Below are positions 26,841 to 35,958 of a stretch of 64,000 bases of DNA, piece by piece; positions within the stretch are counted from its first letter, which is position 1, and each line of letters starts with the position of its first letter. Where the stretch lies: the NCBI GenBank assembly GCA_016927595.1, contig JAFGMI010000037.1:18947-82946 (forward strand), given 5' to 3'. Origin of the DNA: Melioribacteraceae bacterium (GTDB lineage: Bacteria > Bacteroidota > Ignavibacteria > Ignavibacteriales > Melioribacteraceae). A model generated the notes under the pieces. It had not been told where the DNA came from and searched no databases. It saw only the letters and a program-made list of their open reading frames with translations. Both the position numbers and the translations under genes were made by a program.

Positions 26841-28109
26841 TTATTTCTCTTTTTTAAGATCTACTTTTTTAATCTCGCCACCGAAAATAAATACCGAAGC
26901 CACGCCAAGGGGCACAAGTACTGCGCCGAGCATAAAAAAAGGTACATAACTCGATACTGTTAGAGCCGGGACGAGATAGGTAGTTATTATCACTCCGATC
27001 GCTGCTGTAGTTCCGCCCAGCCCCGCCAGAGAACCGACTGATTTACCACTGAAAAAATCACTTGGGAGAGTCTGTATATTGCCAATGGATACTTGAAATC
27101 CAAAAAGAATAAAAGCGATGAGTATTATTGCTATCAAAGGAGTACTTGCTACTGATGTGAGCAGAAGCGAAGGAAGCATAATTGCTCCTCCTAGTATAAT
27201 AGATGATTTACGCGCTTTATTGACACTCCATCCTGAGTTGATCCATCTTCCTACAATCCACCCTCCGAAAATTGCACCCGAAGCGGCACCGACATACGGC
27301 ATCCAGGCGAACAAGCCGATCTGCTTAATATCGAATCCGAATTTATCTGCAAGGTAAATTGGCAGCCAAAATACAAACAGCCACCATATTGGATCTAAGA
27401 ATAATCTCGAAACCAGCACAGACCACGATTGTTTCTGTTTTACTATCTGGAACCATGACGGAGCGTCTTCCTCTCTTTCCTCTTCCGTTTGTTCAGAAAC
27501 AATATGTGCTTTTTCTTCCTCCGTTATCCAGGGATGATTCCTGGGAAGAGATCTATTAATTATTAGCCATGGAACAATCCACAGTATACCCAGTATTCCG
27601 AGCATTAAAAATGTTACCCTCCATCCGATCCACAGATACAGAAATGCGATTAATGGCGGTGAAATTATTGAACCTACCGAAGCTCCCGAATTGAATATTC
27701 CCTGCGCTAAAGCCCGTTCGCGGGCAGGGAACCATTCAGCGTTTGATTTGGTTGCACCTGGCCAGTTACCAGCTTCTCCTATCCCAAGTAAAAAACGGAA
27801 AATGCTGAACGAAACAACTCCTCTGGCTAAACCGTGCATCGCTGCTGAAAACGACCATACTACTATCGAAATTACAAAACCCATTCTTGTACCGATCCAG
27901 TCATAAACTTTTCCCGAAACAGTTTGACTTATTGCATATGCTATCGTAAACATTATTGCAATTGTGGAATATTCCTCTTTAGTCATCCCAAGATCTTTTG
28001 AAATATCGGGCCACATTATCGCAAGTGCACTTCTGTCGATATAATTTATTACTGTTGCGAAAGCGACCAGCGAAATAATCCACCAACGCAATCCCTTTAT
28101 TTTCTTCAT
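26841..28109 (-). CDS. exuT: MFS hexuronate transporter, ExuT-like
   Basis: The protein has 422 residues and about 12 transmembrane segments. The start GLRWWIISLVAFATVINYID with D25 is typical of the anion:cation symporter group. GIGEAGNWPGATKSNAEWFP in the fourth-to-fifth helix region is the ExuT-type signature. A charged central loop rich in Glu lies around residues 200-220. The protein should bring galacturonate, glucuronate or deoxyuronate monomers across the inner membrane by proton symport. It lies 56 bp after kdgF, linking ring-opening and transport. Confidence 0.88.
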   Translation of the reverse strand: MKKIKGLRWWIISLVAFATVINYIDRSALAIMWPDISKDLGMTKEEYSTIAIMFTIAYAISQTVSGKVYDWIGTRMGFVISIVVWSFSAAMHGLARGVVSFSIFRFLLGIGEAGNWPGATKSNAEWFPARERALAQGIFNSGASVGSIISPPLIAFLYLWIGWRVTFLMLGILGILWIVPWLIINRSLPRNHPWITEEEKAHIVSEQTEEEREEDAPSWFQIVKQKQSWSVLVSRLFLDPIWWLFVFWLPIYLADKFGFDIKQIGLFAWMPYVGAASGAIFGGWIVGRWINSGWSVNKARKSSIILGGAIMLPSLLLTSVASTPLIAIILIAFILFGFQVSIGNIQTLPSDFFSGKSVGSLAGLGGTTAAIGVIITTYLVPALTVSSYVPFFMLGAVLVPLGVASVFIFGGEIKKVDLKKEK

Positions 28110-28165
28110 GTACTTCTCCAGATTTAATTCAAAGAGATGAAATTATTTTAATAACTAATGCTGCA

Positions 28166-28504
28166 TTACAGAAAATCTTCCCGAATAGGACTGAATACAT
28201 CGATCAGCAAGCCTTCTTCAAGACATACAGCACCGTGTTCAAGCTCGGGCGGCACATAAAACCCATCCCCTGAATTCAGAATTTTCTTTTTATCGCCCAT
28301 AGTGACTTCAAATTTACCGCTGACGATATAAGTTGTCTGACTATGAAAGTGTTTATGTCTGACTCCCACACCGCCTTTATCAAAATGTACTTTAACCATC
28401 ATTATTTCATCATCGTATCCCATTATTTTCCTTTTCATCCCGTGAGCAACTGTCTCCCACTCGATAACGGAAGTTTCAATAAATTTCTCACTTCGATATT
28501 TCAT
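28166..28504 (-). CDS. kdgF: KdgF, cupin that linearises unsaturated uronates
   Basis: The protein has 112 residues and a single cupin domain. GMKRKIMGYDDEIMMVKVHF, GVRHKHFHSQTTYIVSGKF and YVPPELEHG, ending in FSPIREDFL, match KdgF along its whole length as I recall it. H50, H52, H54 or Q56, and H90 are the likely metal ligands. KdgF speeds the opening of 4,5-unsaturated galacturonate or of unsaturated mannuronate/guluronate into linear ketouronates. It therefore serves both the pectin and the alginate branch. It is 12 bp after the PL17 gene. Confidence 0.92.
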   Translation of the reverse strand: MKYRSEKFIETSVIEWETVAHGMKRKIMGYDDEIMMVKVHFDKGGVGVRHKHFHSQTTYIVSGKFEVTMGDKKKILNSGDGFYVPPELEHGAVCLEEGLLIDVFSPIREDFL

Positions 28505-28516
28505 TAACTACCTCCT

Positions 28517-30703
28517 CTATTTGTGAACAGCAACCGGGCCGGTCCATTTGAGTATTTTATCAGCCGCTGAAAGCTCATGTTGTGAACCGGGATCAGCATC
28601 AGCATTAGCAATAGTAATGATCCAGTTAATATTATTATTACCCTTTATATTAACAGCTGTGTACTTTTCGTCCGAACTTAAAACAATTATATCTTTGAAC
28701 GTGCTGTAGGAGTCTTTGGTAAATTCCAATGTAGGATCAAAAATTCCGTGTGGTTCAAGAACAGATACAAAGACCGTGTTTTTATCTCTCTTTCTGACAA
28801 TAAATCCCGGCTCATTCCTCAGATTAAATTCAGGATCGCTTCCTCCGATACGTGTAAAATATATTTCATCAGTCCTGGATGTGTTTATCGTGAGTGAATA
28901 AAACCTTTTTCCGTTCCACCAGGTTAACTGAGAGGTTGAATCAGGCTTACCCATCGCCTCTTTCCATAAATGCTGATATCCATTGTCATCCCCCATCAAA
29001 CTCCTTTGCTTAGTATATGCATCGTACCGGAAATTCGAATAAATGAAATGACCCATGTAGTAAAAAGGAAGGTCATATTCATGACTGATTCCGGAATTAA
29101 TTCTGTAAACATCTATTACAACAGGTCTGTATAATTTATCATCATTTACCAGTATCATAGTTCTATGTTGATTGACTCCGGGATAGGCTTTATCCTCTTT
29201 TGCACTAACATATTGGAAGTCAGGTTTATCGCTGTTGAAACAATACCTGTAAGCGTGATATTTCTCGGATTCCGAACGTATTCCGCTAAACTGTGATTTT
29301 TGATCAACCACTACGGTGTTATGAGCAACCGTCTGCTTTGCATATGTATTATTTTCTTCAAGATATCGCCCTCCGAATTTCTGTTCGACATTCAAAAATC
29401 TTGCGGCACCATAATCTTGAATTATTTCGCGTGCCTGGTCATAAAAACAAAATGTGAGTTTATCGAAATGACCATGCGAAAGTCCGTGGGAGCCATATTT
29501 CATCAGCAGTGTCTCCTGATCCTCGGGAGTACCGTACCTTAAAATTCCTACTCCTCCCATATTCCCTTCCGGACCGTCAGTGTACTCAACACTTTTCCAG
29601 TTGAATTCAGGGACAGGTTTATCATCCGATAAATCCCGCGCCGCCATCATTCCGGGTCCTGTAAGTGAAACCTGATCATGAAGTTTTACAATACTAAGCA
29701 GCTGTCTGTCCTGACCGTAATGTGCATAAACAAAATTTGTGGCAAAGATCAATTCAGGCGAGAGCCAGGTTTTTTCTTTCAGTGCATCATTAATAGGTAT
29801 AAAAGTCCCGTCTGTATATGTAACCTGTAATGCGGAGTACAATGCTTTCTTTAAAATTTGATCCCGGTAGTTGTAGATTTCAAGTTCGGGTTGATTATTG
29901 TGTATGACTTCGGCGAATATAAAAAATGGCCACAGAGCATATCGCACATAATATCCTCCCTCGGTATAATAACCATCGGGAGAAAACAGATTATCGAGTT
30001 GAGCGATGAATCCGCTTTTACCATCTTTCTTCGAGCCATGCAATGCCATCTCTACATAATCATCGTTCCCGATTACATACCCCGCCATACCTACTGCTGC
30101 TACAATCCAGGTTCCATGATTATGTATCAGATCGAATTCGTGTGTACATTCATTTATAAAAAATTCGCTCATCGGTATAAAGATATTTTGTTCGTAGTTA
30201 TTTCTATCGGATTCAGACAGCCAGTCGTATATACAGTCGTATGCCTGTATCGTATGCAGCAGCCACACGGTTTCATTAAGACTCTGCCAGAACATTCTTC
30301 CGGGGGTTTGTTTTTTACCCTGCGGATGTCTGCCAAGCTGAGGATATAATTCAGCGTATTCATCCAGCATGCTTTTTATAAATACGGCATATCTTTCATC
30401 ACCTGTTACGGAATACAAAATACCGGCATTATACATTTCGTTGTAGTTCTGTTTATGTCTTTCGTGTGTATAACCGCCACCCGGATCTTTGGGATAGGGA
30501 ACATCAATTCTGGAATTCATAGCAGACTCTACAAAATCTTTGGCGAGCTGCAATGATTTATCGAATAATGGAACTGACCCCAAATGAACTTTAATATTTG
30601 CAGCATCTTCCCCTGTAATAACAAGATTCGGATGAGAACTCTGTCCGCTGGTAGAAATATTAACAATGCAAATAGCCCAAAAAACTATAAACAATTTTCT
30701 CAT
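28517..30703 (-). CDS. Exo-acting oligoalginate lyase, PL17 family
   Basis: The protein has 728 residues and a signal peptide ending at about residue 20. IHNHGTW (193-199) and TEGGYYVRYALWPF (247-260) place N195, H196 and Y252 at the spacing I recall for the Saccharophagus PL17 enzyme (N201, H202, Y258). GSHGLSHGHFDKL (403-415) supplies the later active-site His. The C-terminal heparinase II/III beta-sandwich contains RYLEENNTYAKQTVAHNTVV. PL17 enzymes cut unsaturated or saturated uronate monomers from alginate oligomers. It lies in the classical alginate gene order with the SDR, GntR, kdgK and kdgA genes. Related PL17 activities on mixed mannuronate/glucuronate polymers exist, so alginate is likely but not certain. 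Confidence 0.85.
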   Translation of the reverse strand: MRKLFIVFWAICIVNISTSGQSSHPNLVITGEDAANIKVHLGSVPLFDKSLQLAKDFVESAMNSRIDVPYPKDPGGGYTHERHKQNYNEMYNAGILYSVTGDERYAVFIKSMLDEYAELYPQLGRHPQGKKQTPGRMFWQSLNETVWLLHTIQAYDCIYDWLSESDRNNYEQNIFIPMSEFFINECTHEFDLIHNHGTWIVAAVGMAGYVIGNDDYVEMALHGSKKDGKSGFIAQLDNLFSPDGYYTEGGYYVRYALWPFFIFAEVIHNNQPELEIYNYRDQILKKALYSALQVTYTDGTFIPINDALKEKTWLSPELIFATNFVYAHYGQDRQLLSIVKLHDQVSLTGPGMMAARDLSDDKPVPEFNWKSVEYTDGPEGNMGGVGILRYGTPEDQETLLMKYGSHGLSHGHFDKLTFCFYDQAREIIQDYGAARFLNVEQKFGGRYLEENNTYAKQTVAHNTVVVDQKSQFSGIRSESEKYHAYRYCFNSDKPDFQYVSAKEDKAYPGVNQHRTMILVNDDKLYRPVVIDVYRINSGISHEYDLPFYYMGHFIYSNFRYDAYTKQRSLMGDDNGYQHLWKEAMGKPDSTSQLTWWNGKRFYSLTINTSRTDEIYFTRIGGSDPEFNLRNEPGFIVRKRDKNTVFVSVLEPHGIFDPTLEFTKDSYSTFKDIIVLSSDEKYTAVNIKGNNNINWIITIANADADPGSQHELSAADKILKWTGPVAVHK

Positions 30704-30715
30704 TTTGATTCCTTA

Positions 30716-31471
30716 TTAAATAAAATATGTTCCGCCGTTGATTTCTACACTTGCACCGGTTATGAAAGAAGATTTTTCGGATAACAGATATAATACCAGA
30801 TCTGCTACCTCGGAAGCCTCGCCTTCTCTTCTTAACGGCGTGGAGGCTGCAACTTTTTCGCGCACTTCAGGTTTCGTAAACGTATCATGAAATGTCGTAT
30901 TAATCATTCCGGGCGACACCGCATTTACTCTTATATTTTGGGGACCAAGTTCCTTTGCCATACTTTTAGTGAATGTAAGTACTCCTCCCTTGGAAGTAGC
31001 ATAGGCAGAAGCACCAGGACCACCGCCGTCGCGGGCAGCCTGAGATGAAAAATTTACGATTGCACTGCCTGCGGTCATATATGGAACTACTTCTTTTGTT
31101 AACAGAAAGGCACTTGTCAGATTCAGGGTAAGCACTCCATTCCAGAATTCCAGGTCCATCTCCGAAATCGTTTTACGGGCTACCAATCCACCTGCCACAT
31201 TTACAAGATAATGTATATGTTCGCCAAAATTTTTCCTGCATTGTTCCACTACATTTTTCACATCTTCACTTCTTGTCATATCACCCTGGACTATAATAGC
31301 ATTGCCCCCTGCTTCAGCGATTGTATTTTTTGTTTCTTCGGCTTGTTCGGGATTATCAAAGTAATTAATACATACCGATGCTCCCTGTTCCGCCAGCTTA
31401 ACAGAGCATTGTCTTCCGATATCTCTCGCTCCACCTGAGATAATTGCAACTTTGTTTGTGAATTCTGACAT
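30716..31471 (-). CDS. SDR, predicted DEH reductase (4-deoxy-5-hexulose-uronate to KDG)
   Basis: The protein has 251 residues and the classical SDR fold. The cofactor motif is SGGARDIG (12-19), and the catalytic residues lie in NFSSQAARDGGG and AYATSKGG (Y157, K161). Its neighbours kdgF, PL17, GntR, kdgK and kdgA are the same set found with the alginate-pathway DEH reductase in marine Bacteroidota. From that I infer reduction of DEH directly to KDG. This parallels KduI/KduD for the pectin-derived isomer, so the window has two entries into KDG. Other substrates are possible, as SDRs cannot be assigned from motifs alone. Confidence 0.75.
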   Translation of the reverse strand: MSEFTNKVAIISGGARDIGRQCSVKLAEQGASVCINYFDNPEQAEETKNTIAEAGGNAIIVQGDMTRSEDVKNVVEQCRKNFGEHIHYLVNVAGGLVARKTISEMDLEFWNGVLTLNLTSAFLLTKEVVPYMTAGSAIVNFSSQAARDGGGPGASAYATSKGGVLTFTKSMAKELGPQNIRVNAVSPGMINTTFHDTFTKPEVREKVAASTPLRREGEASEVADLVLYLLSEKSSFITGASVEINGGTYFI

Positions 31472-31504
31472 AGTATTCTCCTGTTTTAATAATTTATATT
31501 ATCT

Positions 31505-32218
31505 TCAATCATTCCCGTTAAATATCGACCTCGCATGTTTTTCGGCTATCTTCAAATGCTCGACCATACAATTAAAAGCCTTTTCGCCATCTCTTTGCTC
31601 AACTGCGTTTAATATTTTAGTGTGCCACTCAACAGCTGATTCTTTTGCATCGTTTACATTGGCATAAACTGCAGATTTAAGCTGGGGCATCAGGTTATGA
31701 ATCGGGGTAATCAGCAACGGTATCACCTTGTTCTTGGTTGCACGGGCAAGCAGCTGGTGAAATTCCATATCCAATTCCGCAAGGACTTCAAATCCGCCTG
31801 AATGATTCTTCAACTGCTCGATGTTTACTTTCATCAGATGAATATCTTCAGCATCATGATGAATCGATGCATCTTTAGCAATCGAGGGTTCGATCATCTG
31901 TCGTGCATTAACAAGATCTATGATATAATTTTTGCTCAGATTAAGTTTAAGATACTTCTCAAGCGGATTCACAACGCTTTCCGATGTAATCCGGTTAACA
32001 AAAATACCTCTGCCTTTTTCTATTGTAATAAGCCCGTGAGCAGAGAGAACCTGCAATGCCTCTCTTACCGAAGTTCGGCTAACATTAAACTGTTCACAAA
32101 GCTCATTTTCCGACGGAAGTCTATCTCCCGGTGCATATTGTTTGGTTAGAATTGCATCTTCTATCTGGGACGCAATTATCTGTTTGATGGGTATCCTTTC
32201 ATCGATTGAATTAAACAT
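31505..32218 (-). CDS. GntR-family regulator, FadR/FCD type
   Basis: The protein has 237 residues. The N-terminal winged helix (about 9-76) contains DRLPSENELCEQFNVSRTSV and VREALQVLSAHGLITIEKGRGIFV. The FCD ligand-binding domain spans about 95-225, with a metal/acid-binding DMEFHQLL segment. Such regulators usually repress uronate genes and release DNA when a pathway intermediate such as KDG or KDPG binds. The gene is inside the kdg cluster, between kdgK and the SDR gene, so it probably controls this operon and perhaps itself. Its DNA target is not evident; the 22-bp palindrome at 59572 is a candidate among others. Confidence 0.9.
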   Translation of the reverse strand: MFNSIDERIPIKQIIASQIEDAILTKQYAPGDRLPSENELCEQFNVSRTSVREALQVLSAHGLITIEKGRGIFVNRITSESVVNPLEKYLKLNLSKNYIIDLVNARQMIEPSIAKDASIHHDAEDIHLMKVNIEQLKNHSGGFEVLAELDMEFHQLLARATKNKVIPLLITPIHNLMPQLKSAVYANVNDAKESAVEWHTKILNAVEQRDGEKAFNCMVEHLKIAEKHARSIFNGND

Positions 32219-32242
32219 GATTTATCCTCCAAGGATATAATA

Positions 32243-33277
32243 TTATCTTTCTACTCTTCCCGAACCACCGCTCTCAATAAGTTTATTAACTTCATCCTTC
32301 GATACCAGGTTGAAATCCCCCGGTATTGTTTGCTTAAGGCATGAAGCCGCAACTGCAAATTCAAGAGCTTCTTTCGAATTGTTGAGTTCTAACATACCGT
32401 AAATCAAACCGCTCGCAAACGAATCTCCGCCGCCAACCCTGTCGATAATCTGAATATCATATTTTGAAGATCTGTAAGGCGGGTTGCAGTCTTTATCATC
32501 ATACATCAGTGCGCTCCAGCCGTTTCTCGAAGCTGAAAAGCTTTCCCTGAGTGTGATGGCTACCGACTTGAATGAAAATTTATTTTTTAAATCTTCGGCA
32601 AGTCTGAAGTAACCTTCCTCATCAATTTCAGCTTTATGCACATCGGTTTCCCCCGCTTTCATCCCCAGACTTTTTTCAGCATCCTCTTCATTTGCAATAC
32701 ACACATCAACATGTTCCATCAACGGTATCATTATCTTTTGAGCATCGCTTTCGGTCCACATTTTTTTTCTGAAATTAAGATCACAGCTTATTGTCAATCC
32801 TTTTTCAGAAGCAGTCTGACAAGCCATTCTTAATGCAGCCTGTGCTTTGCTACCCAGAGCGGGAGTAATGCCAGTCCAGTGAAACCAGTCCTTGCCTTCG
32901 AATATTTCATCCCATCTGAACTCACCGGGATCGGCTGTGCTGATTGCAGAATAGTTGCGGTCATAGATAACTTTCGAAGGTCTCTGCGAGGCGCCCGTTT
33001 CGAGAAAGTAAATCCCTATTCTTTCGCCTCCTCTGACGATGTAACCGGTATCGACTCCGAATTTGCGCAATAAATTAATTGCGGATTGCCCGATTTCATG
33101 TCTGGGCAGTTTTGTAATATAATAGCTGTCCAAGCCATAATTGGCTAGCGCAACTGCAACATTAGCCTCTCCTCCACCGAATGTAACATCAAAGTTATCT
33201 GATTGCACGAACCTTTTGAATCCCGGCGTTGAGAGCCTGAGCATAACTTCACCAAATGTTACAACCTTCCTGACCAT
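32243..33277 (-). CDS. kdgK: 2-keto-3-deoxygluconate kinase KdgK
   Basis: The protein has 344 residues and the PfkB fold. FGEVMLRLSTPG is at 8-19, FGGGEANVAVALANYG at 33-48, CDLNFRKKMW at 165-174, and the catalytic base D285 lies in RVGGGDSFASGLIYG. The substrate is inferred as KDG because kdgA follows with a 3-bp gap. The product KDPG is cleaved by KdgA. This is the standard KDG kinase of the window. The PfkB protein encoded at 16916 is a separate paralogue with different neighbours. Confidence 0.9.
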   Translation of the reverse strand: MVRKVVTFGEVMLRLSTPGFKRFVQSDNFDVTFGGGEANVAVALANYGLDSYYITKLPRHEIGQSAINLLRKFGVDTGYIVRGGERIGIYFLETGASQRPSKVIYDRNYSAISTADPGEFRWDEIFEGKDWFHWTGITPALGSKAQAALRMACQTASEKGLTISCDLNFRKKMWTESDAQKIMIPLMEHVDVCIANEEDAEKSLGMKAGETDVHKAEIDEEGYFRLAEDLKNKFSFKSVAITLRESFSASRNGWSALMYDDKDCNPPYRSSKYDIQIIDRVGGGDSFASGLIYGMLELNNSKEALEFAVAASCLKQTIPGDFNLVSKDEVNKLIESGGSGRVER

Positions 33278-33280
33278 TTA

Positions 33281-33946
33281 TTAATTACTCCTTTTTTTGC
33301 TATTGTTTTCATACTCTCGAATACTGTTCATCAATGTAACAGCATTCGCTTCAATCTTCCTGTAATCATCCTTCTCGATTGCATTTTTATCAAGAAGTGC
33401 ACTGCCAACACCTACGGCACAAGCACCTGCTTTAAACCAATCTCCGGCATTGGTAAGTGTTACTCCACCGGTCGGCATAATCTTTAAATGCGGCATAGGT
33501 GCAAGCACACCTTTAAAAAATGCCATACCGAGAACATCGGCTGGAAAAACTTTAACAACATCAGCGCCTTTTTCAAATGCAGTTAATATTTCTGTCGGCG
33601 TAAAAGCTCCTGGCATTGCCGGAATGCTAAATTTGTGTGCTTCCTCAACTATCTCACTTTTATAAACCGGACTAACAATATATTTGGCACCGATATCAGC
33701 ACAACGTTTAACCTGTTCGGCACTCAGAACAGAACCCACCCCGATTACCGATTCATCCCCGAATTCATTTACAAGGTTTCTCAGCACATTGTAAGCGTCC
33801 GGGGTAGTCAAAGTAAGTTCAATGTTTTTTATTCCGCCTGATATTATTGCTTCTACTGTCGGGACAACTTTCTCCGGAGCGTTCAAGCGTACTACCGCGA
33901 ATGCTTTGTTATTTAATACGTCAATCAGAATTTTATTCCTTTCCAT
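33281..33946 (-). CDS. kdgA: KDPG aldolase KdgA/Eda
   Basis: The protein has 221 residues and is a class I aldolase. E43 in NIELTLTTP is the catalytic base, and K132 in GADVVKVFPAD forms the Schiff base. MPGAFTPTEI and LKIMPTGGVT are further family marks. It splits 2-keto-3-deoxy-6-phosphogluconate into pyruvate and glyceraldehyde-3-phosphate. The gene's start overlaps the end of the alginate-lyase-superfamily gene by 14 bp, so a cytoplasmic enzyme gene and a secreted-lyase gene are tightly coupled. Confidence 0.95.
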   Translation of the reverse strand: MERNKILIDVLNNKAFAVVRLNAPEKVVPTVEAIISGGIKNIELTLTTPDAYNVLRNLVNEFGDESVIGVGSVLSAEQVKRCADIGAKYIVSPVYKSEIVEEAHKFSIPAMPGAFTPTEILTAFEKGADVVKVFPADVLGMAFFKGVLAPMPHLKIMPTGGVTLTNAGDWFKAGACAVGVGSALLDKNAIEKDDYRKIEANAVTLMNSIREYENNSKKRSN

Positions 33947-35204
33947 AATTACCGTTGTTTCCTTTCATTTTATTATTAAGTCTTATTTTCACAATCATAT
34001 TTAAAAAATACCTGAATGGATCGTCAATAGAAGAGTTCACAGTTTCATCATCTTCATTTTTTATCCGTAAGTATAAATCTAAATAATTCTGATCATCTTT
34101 TAATAATCCGGCAAACGCCAGATAGGCAGGGGCATCTTCTGAAACTGGTTTAATCTGGATCTTATTCCATTTGCCAGGTTCTTCTAAGAACGGGGTAAGA
34201 TAACTGATAGCAGTTTCTAACGATGCATTCTGTGGATTACTATAATTATACAAATTATATCCGTATTTTTTTAAAGCTGCAGACAACGTAAGCAGAGCCG
34301 ACAAATTGAAAGAAGAGTAATTCAGCGACAACGTTCTGATCTCTTCCAATGGCTGTGCACCGTTTGATTCAATCTGGTTGTCTATTAAGAAGTGCCTGGA
34401 ATAATCAAATAGACCACCTATGCCGCTGCTGTCTCCCGTGAAGAATGAATAGACGGCTATCTGAGCCGCATACCAACTTGAGTGGTTATTACCCCGTAGC
34501 TTTTCATCAAGCCCATACTCGCTTTCTTTCAGCCAATGCAAAAAATCTCTGAACCAGTTTTTCGTTTTGAGTGCACTCTCATCACGCCAGTATCCTGTGA
34601 TGTAAAGAAAATTAAATGCTTCAGTTAACAAAGTAAATCTGTGGGTTTCTATTATACCGACACCTCTCACAACAGGTTTATTTCGAATTAACTGAGCATA
34701 TTTAAGATTAGGATTCATCCTTGTTTCAGGATTATTAAACCAGGTATCTATAAATTCTACAGCTTTATTTGCATAACGCATATCATCATACAGATAAGCC
34801 GCAAACGATAATGCAGATACTGCTACATACATCTTAAGCAGAAGATTTTTATGATCCTGGAATCTGTCAGGATTTCTGATTCCGTCTTTCCTGATAAAGG
34901 CAGCATCGGGGTCTTCGGGATCGGGCCACCAGTAAGGACCTTCACTGATATAATTATGCGGATCACTGCATATATCGGGTCGTACCGAGGAGACTATTGT
35001 AAAAGGCTCTTCATTCATAAATGATTCGGCAAGTTTCTTAATTTTACCAGCATTTCCCAGATAGTACGTCTCTCCGTTTACAAGAGCTGTTTTAAGACCA
35101 GTCATATCATCTGTCCTGAAATACAGAAATTCATTCTGCTGTGCAACCGTATCACTACAGACAATAACTAACAGTGTTATGATAATTTTTATAAACCTAA
35201 TCAT
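33933..35204 (-). CDS. Alginate-lyase-superfamily protein (PF05426-type), secreted
   Basis: The protein has 423 residues and a signal peptide ending near TVAQQN. The pattern ISEGPYWWPDPEDPD (86-100), RMNPNLKYAQLIRN (162-175) and RGNNHSSWYAAQ (237-248), with catalytic-type N240/H241 and Y245, marks the (alpha/alpha)-barrel lyase fold of the PL5/PL38 kind. Known members cut alginate or glucuronan, so the exact polymer is undecided. It overlaps both neighbours (ThuA by 8 bp, kdgA by 14 bp). A paralogue is encoded at 39506. Confidence 0.8.
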   Translation of the reverse strand: MIRFIKIIITLLVIVCSDTVAQQNEFLYFRTDDMTGLKTALVNGETYYLGNAGKIKKLAESFMNEEPFTIVSSVRPDICSDPHNYISEGPYWWPDPEDPDAAFIRKDGIRNPDRFQDHKNLLLKMYVAVSALSFAAYLYDDMRYANKAVEFIDTWFNNPETRMNPNLKYAQLIRNKPVVRGVGIIETHRFTLLTEAFNFLYITGYWRDESALKTKNWFRDFLHWLKESEYGLDEKLRGNNHSSWYAAQIAVYSFFTGDSSGIGGLFDYSRHFLIDNQIESNGAQPLEEIRTLSLNYSSFNLSALLTLSAALKKYGYNLYNYSNPQNASLETAISYLTPFLEEPGKWNKIQIKPVSEDAPAYLAFAGLLKDDQNYLDLYLRIKNEDDETVNSSIDDPFRYFLNMIVKIRLNNKMKGNNGNYGKE

Positions 35205-35931
35205 TTTTTGAAACCCAGATTATTCCGCCGATAATATGTTTTAAAAAGCCTGTATCATCATAGTGTTCGGATTTATGACCCAGAGCAGTGTACCATGATC
35301 TTCCACCATCGAATTTGTGATACCAGCTGATAGGATGATGGTCTTTGTGTTTGCCGCCGGAGTATGTCGATTCGTCAACGGTCAGCAAAATATTTATATC
35401 ATCTCCGGGCAGTTCTTTCCAATTATACCATTCATCGTTCCATTCATAACTCAAAGGCAAATGAAGCGTGGAAATGTGTGAAGTATCCTCAACATAAAGT
35501 GTTGCTTTCTGAATCTTAGGATGATTATCAAAAAAAGCACCTAAAAGCCTGCCATACCATTTCCAGTCATATTCGGTAGCCGCGGCACCATGAATTCCAA
35601 CAAATCCACCACCCGATCTGATGAAATCGATAAAACTTTGTTGTTCAGCTTCACTAAAAATATTACCTCCTGTATTCAGGAATACCACAACATCTATATT
35701 ATCAAGATTTTCTTTTCTGAAATAGCTGGAGTCATCCGTTGAAATTACAGAACCCCCGTATTCTTCAATCTGCTTCGTAAGTGCTATAGTGGCATGTTCC
35801 CTTGACTCGTGTTGATAGTCATTTGAGAACGAAAATATTAATACGTTTTTATTTTTAAGATTATTCACTTCGTCTTCCTGATAAAACATTGCTGAAATAA
35901 TTCCCATTATTATTATCAATAAATGCATCAT
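35197..35931 (-). CDS. ThuA-like (trehalose-utilisation/glutamine-amidotransferase fold) protein
   Basis: The protein has 244 residues. The segments VLIFSFSNDYQHESREHATI, VVFLNTGGNIFSEAEQQSF and GGGFVGIHGAAATEYDWKWYG, ending in the RSWYTALGHKSEHY region, match the ThuA domain. This domain occurs widely beside sugar-utilisation genes in Bacteroidota and planctomycetes. Its enzymatic role is generally unsettled; hydrolase or sugar-oxidation accessory functions have been suggested. An N-terminal hydrophobic stretch suggests export. It overlaps the lyase gene downstream by 8 bp. A second, more distant ThuA protein is encoded at 60982. Confidence 0.85.
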   Translation of the reverse strand: MMHLLIIIMGIISAMFYQEDEVNNLKNKNVLIFSFSNDYQHESREHATIALTKQIEEYGGSVISTDDSSYFRKENLDNIDVVVFLNTGGNIFSEAEQQSFIDFIRSGGGFVGIHGAAATEYDWKWYGRLLGAFFDNHPKIQKATLYVEDTSHISTLHLPLSYEWNDEWYNWKELPGDDINILLTVDESTYSGGKHKDHHPISWYHKFDGGRSWYTALGHKSEHYDDTGFLKHIIGGIIWVSKND

Positions 35932-35958
35932 AAGCGTCGTGACCTATTTTAACTTAAC

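Noticed and set aside
29858..30349. Long open frame of about 163 codons on the plus strand
   Set aside because: It is antisense to the PL17 gene, whose reading frame is strongly supported by catalytic motifs.
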